A stretch of DNA of 64,000 nucleotides from Pseudactinotalea sp. HY158 (lineage in GTDB: Bacteria > Actinomycetota > Actinomycetes > Actinomycetales > Beutenbergiaceae): positions 124,001-188,000 of the forward strand of contig NZ_CP045920.1 in the NCBI RefSeq assembly GCF_009660225.1, in the 5' to 3' direction. This document shows, piece by piece, positions 57,992-64,000 of the stretch; position 1 is the stretch's first letter, and each line of letters opens with the position of its first letter. The position numbers and the translations under genes are program-made. Under the pieces are notes generated by a model. The model ran no database searches, was not told where the DNA came from, and saw only the letters and a list, made by a program, of their open reading frames with translations.

Positions 57992-59140
57992 TCATGTCGG
58001 CATCGGCCGCCCATCCGGGCGGTAGCCGCCGTCCTCGCTCCATCGCCACGTGACGGGCGGGCCGATCTCCGGGCCGCCAGTCGGCCCGGTGAGCCAGCGG
58101 GTGTAGTCCGGCGTCCAGCCGGCGATGAGGCTCGCGGTGGACTCGTCGACGTCGAGCGCGCGGGTCGCGCCGGCGAGGTATGCGGCCACGGTGAGGTGGA
58201 CGCCGTCCCACTCGCCGGCGACGGCGGCCCAGTCCGGGATGACCCAGCGGCCGTCCCGGCCGGTCACCCGGTACCAGTCGTGGCGACGGGAGGCGGTCAC
58301 CTCGAGCGGGTGGGCGCGGCAGAGCTCGGCCCAGACGCGCGGCGAGTCGACCTCCAGGATCCGCGCGCCGGTGGGGAGCCGGAGCTCGTGCACGGTGACG
58401 TCCTCCGTGCCGCCGATGTCCTCCTCCAGGTCGAGACCCGCGGGGGCGCCGTCCACCTCGCGGCAACCGGCGACGCCGTCGGGGAACGACCACCATGTGC
58501 CCGAATAGGGGGCCGTCACCTCCGCTGGATACTCGCGCCGGGCCTCCTCCTCGGCCGCGAGCGTCCCGGCCCGCCACTCGCCGATCGGCGTGCTCGCCTC
58601 GCGGGGATCGTGGCCCCACCAGCCGAGCGTGTGCTGCTCTCCGGGGGCCGGCGCCGTCCACCATGCCGGGGCGGCGGGGGCGGCCCAGGCGGCGATGCGG
58701 TGCAGGCCGGCCCGGAGCTGCGGCTCGGCGGCGAGCACGTCCGTCCCGTCGGGCGGCTGCCAGTACATCGCGGAACCGACGGCGGCCACGAGTGCCGCAT
58801 GGAGCGCGTCCGGGTCCGGGCCGCCGGCGGGCAGCGGCACCGACTCGAGCAGTCCCGCCAGCTCGGTCAGGCTCGGCGCCTCGGCGGACATGGCCGCGAC
58901 CGCCGCGTTCGCCCGCCACCGCATGATCGCCCGGCCGCCGGGGAGGCGGTACAGGAGCCGCAGGAGGTGGTGGAGCCGGCGCCCTCCCCGGCTGAAGGTG
59001 AGCATCGCCGTGCCGCTCGACTCCTCCCGCTCGTCGGCGCGCCAGAAGATCGACTCCCGGATCCCGTCGTCGAGGGTGCCGGCGAGTTCGAGGCACAGGC
59101 GCCGGCCGCGCGGGCCGGCCCGGAGCACGTCGGGCTGCAT
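57992..59140 (-). CDS. Hypothetical protein, unknown family
   Basis: A soluble protein of about 382 residues rich in Trp and acidic residues, with no signal peptide or membrane helix. Notable segments: YWQPPDGTDVLAAEPQLRAG, APAWWTAPAPGEQHTLGWWG, TWWSFPDG and RVWAELCRAHPLEVTASRRH. Codon use matches its neighbours and the frame is long and closed, so it looks real. I do not recognise it. The start at 59140 is uncertain, since a longer frame runs into the divergent FNR-box promoter of the HMA gene. Confidence 0.65.
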   Translation of the reverse strand: MQPDVLRAGPRGRRLCLELAGTLDDGIRESIFWRADEREESSGTAMLTFSRGGRRLHHLLRLLYRLPGGRAIMRWRANAAVAAMSAEAPSLTELAGLLESVPLPAGGPDPDALHAALVAAVGSAMYWQPPDGTDVLAAEPQLRAGLHRIAAWAAPAAPAWWTAPAPGEQHTLGWWGHDPREASTPIGEWRAGTLAAEEEARREYPAEVTAPYSGTWWSFPDGVAGCREVDGAPAGLDLEEDIGGTEDVTVHELRLPTGARILEVDSPRVWAELCRAHPLEVTASRRHDWYRVTGRDGRWVIPDWAAVAGEWDGVHLTVAAYLAGATRALDVDESTASLIAGWTPDYTRWLTGPTGGPEIGPPVTWRWSEDGGYRPDGRPMPT

Positions 59141-59183
59141 CTGATGGAGCGTAGCGGCGCGCTCGTGCCCACGGCCGGCGCAC

Positions 59184-59197
59184 TTGACCCGGATCAA
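59184..59197. promoter_or_regulatory. FNR/Crp-type box upstream of the second HMA gene
   Basis: TTGACCCGGATCAA fits the same TTGAC-N4-(G/A)TCAA pattern as the box at 42698, 81 bp before the HMA start. Confidence 0.65.
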
Positions 59198-59278
59198 GGC
59201 GCCGGGGTCGGGAATGGGTTCCACTGGTGGGTGACGCCGCCGAGACGAGAGGCAGTCGAGAGGCACCGGGAGGAAGCC

Positions 59279-59512
59279 ATGCACACACTCACCCTGACGA
59301 CCCAGCCGATGACATGCGCCGACTGCATCGCGACGATCGAGGGGGTCCTCGGCCGGGCGCCGGGCGTGCGCCACGTGTCGGTGCGGTTCTCCACGAACCA
59401 GGTGCACGTCGACTACAACGCCGACTCGATCGCCGGGAGCGAGATCGCCTGGACCCTCACGCGCCTGGGCCATCCGGTGCTGTCGGCCGTGGAGGAGCTC
59501 GCCGCCGCCTGA
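59279..59512 (+). CDS. HMA-domain metallochaperone-like protein, paralogue
   Basis: 77 residues, paralogous to the protein at 42778: both begin with a LTLTTQP/ITLTTQP segment and keep C13-x-x-C16 (here MTCADCIATIEGVLG, with the canonical Met) and end LTRLGHPVLS. ATG 59279 has the same GGAGGAAGCC ribosome site. It stands alone, about 16 kb from the pump operon, but has its own FNR-type box. It may feed the same ATPase or sense metal under the same regulator. Confidence 0.9.
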   Translation: MHTLTLTTQPMTCADCIATIEGVLGRAPGVRHVSVRFSTNQVHVDYNADSIAGSEIAWTLTRLGHPVLSAVEELAAA

Positions 59513-59633
59513 GCGGTCGACCGCCGGTGCGCCCGCGCGGAATCGCGGGCCGCCGCGGACTCGCCGGGGACCTTCCCGCCCGGGCCCGCGCGGCGATACG
59601 GTCGAAGGGTCCCGAACTACGAGGGAGGCGATC

Positions 59634-59852
59634 ATGAGCGAGCGGTTCGAGGTCGGCGATCACGTGCGTTGGAACTCCGAGGCGGGGCACGTGACCGGCA
59701 CGATCACGAGGGTGCACACGAGCGACTTCACCTATAAGGGGCACAACCGCCGCGCGTCCGAGGACGAGCCGCAGTACGAGATCGCCTCCGACAAGACCGA
59801 TCACGTCGCCGCACACAAGGGATCCACGCTCGAGCGCATCCCGCCCGAGTAG
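59634..59852 (+). CDS. DUF2945/HVA1-type small protein
   Basis: 72 residues, with the whole protein matching the hypervirulence-associated TUDOR-like (DUF2945) pattern: FEVGDHVRWNSEAGHVTGTI, TRVHTSDFTYKGHNRRASED, EPQYEIASDKTDHVAAHKGS. Molecular role unknown. ATG 59634 follows GAGGGAGG. Monocistronic. Confidence 0.88.
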   Translation: MSERFEVGDHVRWNSEAGHVTGTITRVHTSDFTYKGHNRRASEDEPQYEIASDKTDHVAAHKGSTLERIPPE

Positions 59853-60021
59853 CCCCCGGCCGCAGGCTCGGTGCAGCCCGCGGCGCCGCGGTCGACGGCA
59901 TCCGGTGTCCACCTACCCGGCCGGCCGCGCCCCACCGTGCCGTCGCCGCCGTCCTGCTTCGCCCGACCCCTCTTCGCAGGCTCGAGTTGTGCCACGATGG
60001 ATGCGGAGCCGACCAGGTTCT

Positions 60022-60062
60022 CCGGACGAGGCTGCCGTACCCGGTGCGCGACAAGACGGCAG
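60022..60062 (+). ncRNA. Guanidine-III (ykkC-III) riboswitch
   Basis: CCGGACGAGG at the 5' side, GCCGTACCCGG in the middle and GACAAGACGGC at the 3' side match, in order and spacing, the guanidine-III riboswitch pseudoknot known from actinomycetes such as Thermobifida fusca. The 3' part lies 14 nt before the gdx ATG, so guanidine binding should free the ribosome site. Confidence 0.9.
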
Positions 60063-60076
60063 GTCGGGAGTTCGTC

Positions 60077-60391
60077 ATGGCATGGACCGTTCTCATCGTC
60101 TCGGGCGCCTTCGAGGCCGTCTGGGCGACCGCCCTCGGCAAGTCGGAGGGGTTCAGCCGGCTCGTGCCGACCCTCATCTTCGCGGGCGCCCTCGTGGTGA
60201 GCATGGGAGGGCTCGCCTACGCGATGCGCACCCTGCCCACGGGGACCTCCTACGCCGTCTGGGTGGGCATCGGCGCGACGCTCACGGTCGTCTACGCGAT
60301 GATCACCGGCGCCGAACCCGTGACCCTCGTGCGGCTGCTCCTCATCTGCGGCCTCGTCGGCTGCATCGTCGGGCTCAAGGCCGTGGGCTGA
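60077..60391 (+). CDS. gdx: Guanidinium exporter, SMR family (Gdx/SugE)
   Basis: A four-helix small multidrug resistance antiporter of 104 residues. The substrate-binding E13 lies in VLIVSGAFEAVWATALGKSE, and the Gdx-type sequences GFSRLVPTLIFAG, YAMRTLPTGTSYAVWVGIGA and TLTVVYAMITGAEP follow. ATG 60077. The guanidine-III riboswitch in its leader makes guanidinium export the expected function, rather than broad drug resistance. Confidence 0.95.
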   Translation: MAWTVLIVSGAFEAVWATALGKSEGFSRLVPTLIFAGALVVSMGGLAYAMRTLPTGTSYAVWVGIGATLTVVYAMITGAEPVTLVRLLLICGLVGCIVGLKAVG

Positions 60392-60527
60392 GCGCGCCGA
60401 GCGGTCTGCCGGGCCGCGCGGGCTACACGGCCGACACGGCCTACTCGGGCTGCCCGGACTGACTGGGTTGACTGGGCCGTCGGGACCCCACCCCGGAGGG
60501 TCGAGCCGACCCAGGTCGCTTCCGGGC

Positions 60528-61145
60528 TCAGGATTCCGGTGCCCGCCAGCGCTCCGCCGCCAGGTGCTGATGCGCGAGCCGGCGCAGCGCGAGCAGCACC
60601 GGCTCGTACAGTGCCGTTCCGAGCACGGCGTATTCGACGACGGCCGAGGCGTCCGCGGGCTCCGGGGCATGGTCGAGATCGAACTCGGCGAGGGCGCGCA
60701 CCGCGCCGCCGTAGGCGTCGATGCGGGCATCGGAGATGGGCAGCCCGGCCTCGTCGGCCGCTCGGAGCGCCTCCTCGAGCTGCGCCACCGCGGCGTACTG
60801 CGGATCATAGAGCTGCCCGAGCCGGGTGAGCGCGGCGCGGGCACGCGGGTAGTCCGCGGCCGTGTCGACCTGCGGGGGGAGCGCGGCGACCGCGGCACCG
60901 AGGGCGTCGAACAGATCGTCGCGGGGATGGTCGATCAGCGCGACGATCACCCTGATGCGCCCCAGTGGCAGCCCGGCGACCTCGGCGAGCGCGCGGATGA
61001 TGCGCAGGCGCCGCAGATGATGGTCGCCGTACGCGGCGCTGCGCGCCCCGGTCGCCTCCCCGGCGGGCAGGAGCCCCTCGCGCAGGTAGTACTTGACGGT
61101 GGGCAGCGGGACGCCCGATTCGGCGACGAGTTCGGAGATGCGCAT
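60528..61145 (-). CDS. MerR-family transcriptional regulator
   Basis: The MerR winged HTH is at the N-terminus (MRISELVAESGVPLPTVKYY, LREGLLPAG, YGDHHLRRLRIIRALAEVAG). A C-terminal effector part of about 130 residues has no Cys metal site (ALTRLGQLYDPQYAAVAQLE...), so a small organic ligand is likelier than a metal. 205 residues, ATG 61145. It is divergent from a small membrane protein with a doubled inverted repeat between, its probable operator. Confidence 0.9.
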   Translation of the reverse strand: MRISELVAESGVPLPTVKYYLREGLLPAGEATGARSAAYGDHHLRRLRIIRALAEVAGLPLGRIRVIVALIDHPRDDLFDALGAAVAALPPQVDTAADYPRARAALTRLGQLYDPQYAAVAQLEEALRAADEAGLPISDARIDAYGGAVRALAEFDLDHAPEPADASAVVEYAVLGTALYEPVLLALRRLAHQHLAAERWRAPES

Positions 61146-61163
61146 GGAATTGGCCTCGACAAG

Positions 61164-61200
61164 GATAGGGGAACTATCTACCCTGGATAGTCTCACTATC
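61164..61200. promoter_or_regulatory. Doubled GATAG-N5-CTATC operator
   Basis: GATAGGGGAACTATC (61164-61178) and GATAGTCTCACTATC (61186-61200): two identical-arm inverted repeats 22 bp apart between the divergent merR gene and the membrane-protein gene. Confidence 0.7.
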
Positions 61201-61215
61201 TTATCGGAGCCTCGC

Positions 61216-61629
61216 ATGAACCCCTCCACCCTCCTGCTTGCCGGCATCCTCCTCCTCGCGCTCGTCACGGTGGAGTCGGGAGGCTGGTTCCTCACCCGGG
61301 TCAGCCGTGGCCACCACGACGCCAACGCGCTGCAGACGAGCTTCTTCCGGGCCGGACACGCCCATGCCGGCGTCCTGCTCGTGCTGAGCATCGCCATCCT
61401 CGGCCTCATCGACGCCGCACGGCTCGACGGCGCCTGGATGACCGTGGCCAGACTCGGGGTCCCGGTCGCGGCGATCCTCATGCCGGCCGGGTTCTTCCTC
61501 TCCGTGCTCGGTCGCGATCCGCAGCGCCCGAACCGGCTCATCGCCCTGGTGTGGGTCGGCGCCCTCTGCCTGACGGCCGGGCTCGTCACGGCCGGAGTCG
61601 GCCTCATCCGCGCCGGCGTCACCGGCTGA
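61216..61629 (+). CDS. Small membrane protein, unknown family
   Basis: 137 residues with four hydrophobic segments (LLLAGILLLALVTVESGGWF, AGVLLVLSIAILGLIDAA, LGVPVAAILMPAGFFLSVLG, LIALVWVGALCLTAGLVTAG) and HDANALQTSFFRAGHAHAGV between the first two. I do not recognise the family. ATG 61216. Divergent from the MerR regulator and its doubled operator, so it is probably the regulator's main target. Confidence 0.75.
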   Translation: MNPSTLLLAGILLLALVTVESGGWFLTRVSRGHHDANALQTSFFRAGHAHAGVLLVLSIAILGLIDAARLDGAWMTVARLGVPVAAILMPAGFFLSVLGRDPQRPNRLIALVWVGALCLTAGLVTAGVGLIRAGVTG

Positions 61630-61797
61630 GTCCGCCTCGCCGGTGAGCCTCAGGCGATCGTCCTCAGCCCCGCGGAGTACGAGCGGCTCGTGGACGCCGC
61701 CGAGGAGCTCGATGACATCGCCGCCTTCGACGCGGCCATGGCCGAGGACGGGCCGACCACTCCCTGGGAGCAGGTCGAGGCCGATCTCGGGTGGTAG
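61630..61797 (+). pseudogene. YefM/Phd-type antitoxin remnant
   Basis: After the stop of the preceding gene one frame reads GEPQAIVLSPAEYERLVDAA then TTPWEQVEADLGW and a TAG stop. This is the typical C-terminal two thirds of a YefM/Phd antitoxin. The DNA-binding N-terminus and start codon are missing. Confidence 0.65.
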
Positions 61798-61798
61798 C

Positions 61799-61894
61799 GC
61801 CGCGTCCTACGAGATCGACGCACGCGCCGCTGCGCTGCGCGTACTGAAGCGCATCGGCCACCAGGATCGAGCGCGCGTTCGCCGGCAGATGGAC
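61799..61894 (+). pseudogene. RelE-type toxin remnant
   Basis: The frame reads SYEIDARAAALRVLKRIGHQ then DRARVRRQMDD, the N-terminal part of a RelE/ParE toxin; it has no start and ends in the terminator hairpin. Together with the preceding antitoxin remnant it is a dead TA pair. Confidence 0.6.
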
Positions 61895-61935
61895 GACGAC
61901 GCCCGCTCACCTTCGCGAGGTGAGCGGGCGTCGTC
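61895..61935. terminator. Strong bidirectional terminator after aspA
   Basis: GACGACGCCCGCTCACCT pairs perfectly with AGGTGAGCGGGCGTCGTC (18-bp stem, loop TCGCG). Outer bases extend the pairing past a 3-nt bulge (ATGGACGAC/GTCGTCCAT). Its right end GCGTCGTCCATAC is shared with 53268-53280. Confidence 0.8.
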
Positions 61936-61948
61936 CATACGCTGCTAC

Positions 61949-63385
61949 TCAGGCGTGCGGGCGGGCGAGCCGATCGGCCTGGAGTGCGGCCTCGAGCTGC
62001 TCGGCGGTGGCGAGCTCGTCGCGCAGCACGAGGTCGACGAGGCTGGCGCCCGTGGCGAGCGCCTCCTTCGCCAGGGTCGCGGCGGCCGAATATCCGATGA
62101 GGGGCGTCAGGGCCGTGGCGAGCCCGACCGAGCGGTGCACGCGGCCGAGAAGCTGCTCCTGGTCGGCGGTGATCCCGCGCACGCACCGCTCGGTGAGGGT
62201 CCGGATGGCGCGGGTCAGCTGGGTGATCGACTCGTACAGCTTCGCGATGATCACCGGCTCGAAGGCGTTGAGCTGGAGCTGACCGCCCTCGGCGGCCATG
62301 GAGATGGTCACGTCGTTGCCGATGACCACGAAGGCGACCTGGCTCACGACCTCGGGGATGACCGGGTTCACCTTGCCCGGCATGATCGAGGAGCCCGCCT
62401 GCATCGCGGGCAACTGCACGTCGCCCAGGCCGGTCTGCGGGCCCGAGGACATGAGGCGCAGGTCGTTGCTGATCTTCGAGACCTTGACCGCCGTGCGCTT
62501 GAGCGCGCCGGACAGCTCCACGAACGAGCCCAGGTCACTCGTGGCGTTGATCATGTCGTCGGCCGAGCGCAGCTCGATGCCCGTGATCTCGCGCAGCAGC
62601 TCGGTCACGCGGGCGGTGTAGCCCGCCGGGGTGTTGATCTGGGTGCCGATCGCGGTGCCGCCGAGGTTGATCTCGGCGAGGTTCTCCCGCGCCGTGGTCA
62701 CCCGGGCGCGGTCGGTCGCCAGGCCGGCGGCGAAGCCGGCGAAGGTCTGCCCGAGCGCCATGGGCACCGCGTCCTGCAGCTGCGTGCGCGCCATCGTGAG
62801 CACGGTCGCGAACTCGGCCGCCTTCTCCTCGAAGGCGAGTTCGAGCGCGGACATCGCCTCGAGCAGCCGGCCCGTGGCACGGTACGCGGCGATGTGCAGC
62901 GCCGTGGGGAACACGTCGTTCGTGGACTGGCTGCGGTTGACGTCGTCGAGCGGGTGGAGCTCGTCGTAGGCGCCGAGGGGGTGGCCGAGCAGCTCGAGCG
63001 CCCGGTTCGCGATCACCTCGTTCGCGTTCATGTTGGACGACGTGCCCGCGCCCCCCTGGATGCAGTCGACGACGAACTCCTCGTGCCACCGCCCCGCGAC
63101 GATCTCCTCGCACGCCTGGACGATCGCCGGGACCTTCTCCGCGCTCAGCGCGCCCAGTTCGCCGTTCGCCAGCGCGGCGGCCTTCTTGACCTCCGCGAGG
63201 GCGATGACGAGCTCGGGGATCGTGTGCGTGGGGCGGCCGGAGATCGGGAAGTTCTCGAGGGCGCGGGCCGCGTGGGCGCCGTAGTAGGCGGTCGCCGGAA
63301 TCTCGACCGGGCCGAGGGAGTCGCGATCGGTTCGGGTCGCTCCCGCGGACTCGACGAGCACGGGATCTTCGGTTGCAGAGGTCAT
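61949..63385 (-). CDS. aspA: Aspartate ammonia-lyase
   Basis: Deaminates aspartate to fumarate. The fumarase/aspartase superfamily signature GSSIMPGKVNPVIPEVV is present, with GGAGTSSNMNANEVIANRAL, VNRSQSTNDVFPTALHIA and GGTAIGTQINTPAGY. The pattern fits aspartase better than class II fumarase. 478 residues, normal; ATG 63385 with a short N-terminal tail before RTDRDSLGPVEIPATAYYGA. It is transcribed toward the hairpin at 61895. Confidence 0.92.
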   Translation of the reverse strand: MTSATEDPVLVESAGATRTDRDSLGPVEIPATAYYGAHAARALENFPISGRPTHTIPELVIALAEVKKAAALANGELGALSAEKVPAIVQACEEIVAGRWHEEFVVDCIQGGAGTSSNMNANEVIANRALELLGHPLGAYDELHPLDDVNRSQSTNDVFPTALHIAAYRATGRLLEAMSALELAFEEKAAEFATVLTMARTQLQDAVPMALGQTFAGFAAGLATDRARVTTARENLAEINLGGTAIGTQINTPAGYTARVTELLREITGIELRSADDMINATSDLGSFVELSGALKRTAVKVSKISNDLRLMSSGPQTGLGDVQLPAMQAGSSIMPGKVNPVIPEVVSQVAFVVIGNDVTISMAAEGGQLQLNAFEPVIIAKLYESITQLTRAIRTLTERCVRGITADQEQLLGRVHRSVGLATALTPLIGYSAAATLAKEALATGASLVDLVLRDELATAEQLEAALQADRLARPHA

Positions 63386-63496
63386 GTTTCAGCCAATCAC
63401 AGTCGCGTGCAGTGCAAAAACGCAACCGCCATCATGTCAAGTTCTCGCGTGGTGGTCACGCGGAGTCCGGTTAGTGGAATGAAGATCACTGCGAGT

Positions 63497-64000
63497 TCAG
63501 GGCCCGACGATGCCGGCCACGAGGGCCGGGTCCACCTCGGCGAGGTCCGCGTGCTCCCAGCGCGGGGCGCGGTCCTTGTCGACGAGCAGGGCCCGGACCC
63601 CCTCGTTGAAGTCCGGCCGATCCATGAGCGCCCGCGCGATCCGCAGGTCCCGCTCGATCACGCCCTCGACGCCGCGGCAGTGTGCGGCCCGGCGCAGCGC
63701 CGCCAGGGCCACCGCGACCGAGAGCGGCGACCGGGTGTCGAGCACCTCGGCCGCGGCCCGGGCTCCGGGGTGCGGGTGGGAGCGGAGTCGGTCGCGGATG
63801 GCGACCGGGTCCCCGCCCCGGTAGCACTCGCCGATCCACGTCGCCTCGACGAGCGGGGCGGCGGCCCCGGGTTCGGACGGTTCAGATGGTTCAGATAGTG
63901 CGGCGGGTTCGGATGATTCCGAGGGTTCGGATGGTTCGGACGGTTCGGCGGACACGAGCTCGGCGCGCACCTGCGCGACCGCCGCGCCGCCCGCCAGACG
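63497..64000 (-). CDS. 3-hydroxyisobutyryl-CoA hydrolase, C-terminal part (continues past window)
   Basis: Releases 3-hydroxyisobutyrate in valine degradation. Only the C-terminal third is visible: RSPLSVAVALAALRRAAHCR, LRIARALMDRPDFNEGVRAL then LVDKDRAPRWEHADLAEVD. These are hallmarks of the ECH_2/HIBCH subfamily of crotonases. The frame is open to the right edge. An unusual insertion of Ser-Glu-Pro repeats (SEPSEPSEPSESSEP...) lies upstream of WIGECYRGGDP, in a surface-loop position; it comes from a GGTTCGGAC-like DNA repeat. Confidence 0.85.
   Translation of the reverse strand, partial: RLAGGAAVAQVRAELVSAEPSEPSEPSESSEPAALSEPSEPSEPGAAAPLVEATWIGECYRGGDPVAIRDRLRSHPHPGARAAAEVLDTRSPLSVAVALAALRRAAHCRGVEGVIERDLRIARALMDRPDFNEGVRALLVDKDRAPRWEHADLAEVDPALVAGIVGP

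Noticed and set aside
1-64000. tRNA, rRNA genes and CRISPR arrays
   Set aside because: I found no cloverleaf with a T-loop GGTTCGA-type core in a plausible context, no rRNA sequence and no regularly spaced direct repeats with unique spacers.

Overview
The window is high-GC, gene-dense DNA from an actinomycete. A mycothione reductase gene, several F420-type oxidoreductase genes, LPxTG/LAxTG-type sorting signals, wide use of GTG starts and class II ribonucleotide reductase all point to Actinomycetota. Micrococcales is my best guess at the order, with low confidence. I see no tRNA or rRNA gene, no CRISPR array and no phage module.

Layout. 1-4.0 kb is insertion-sequence debris: the end of an ISL3 transposase, a PIN-toxin remnant, and an IS with perfect 16-bp terminal inverted repeats lodged in that remnant. 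4.0-6.8 kb is a restriction island: Vsr mismatch endonuclease, C5 methyltransferase and a NaeI-like endonuclease. 7-10.2 kb is an ECF sigma factor / Ser-Thr kinase / lipoprotein / OmpA-domain cluster. 10.2-13 kb is a decaying accessory zone with a parS-like palindrome, a dead antitoxin copy, an ISL3 remnant and an intact VapBC pair. 13-20 kb holds a wall-anchored nucleotidase, a TDT transporter, mycothione reductase, a VOC protein and a siderophore-interacting protein. 20.1-23.3 kb is a membrane protein (DUF6580) and adenosylcobalamin-dependent ribonucleotide reductase, with two NrdR boxes upstream. 23-31 kb is CutC, two LLM oxidoreductases, an HTH regulator with DoxX/FolE, a flavin reductase, two DNA-repair enzymes (Tag, Nfo) and a PPOX protein. 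31-42.6 kb is nutrient uptake: a sugar ABC importer without its own ATPase, an LRR surface protein, and a sulfonate/nitrate-type ABC importer in an operon with a frameshifted Ldh-family dehydrogenase, a BAAT-type hydrolase and a DUF1684 protein.

42.7-46.8 kb is a metal/redox module: HMA chaperone, CPG-type P1B ATPase, Crp/FNR regulator and universal stress protein, read from a promoter with an FNR-like palindrome. A second HMA paralogue at 59.3 kb has its own FNR box. hrpA fills 46.8-51.2 kb. At 52.15 kb a RecG-like gene and arcA are both truncated at one breakpoint. 53.3-57.1 kb is a secreted-peptide / lipoprotein / adaptor / ABC exporter cluster in which a G8 tract puts the peptide's signal sequence out of frame, a phase-variation candidate. 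The right end has a TRIC-like channel, a guanidine-III riboswitch with its gdx exporter, a MerR regulator with a doubled operator, a dead YefM-RelE pair, aspA, and part of a 3-hydroxyisobutyryl-CoA hydrolase gene.

Three frame breaks (near 3138, 39344 and 57040) would each be repaired by one extra base, so homopolymer assembly error must be excluded before calling them biological.
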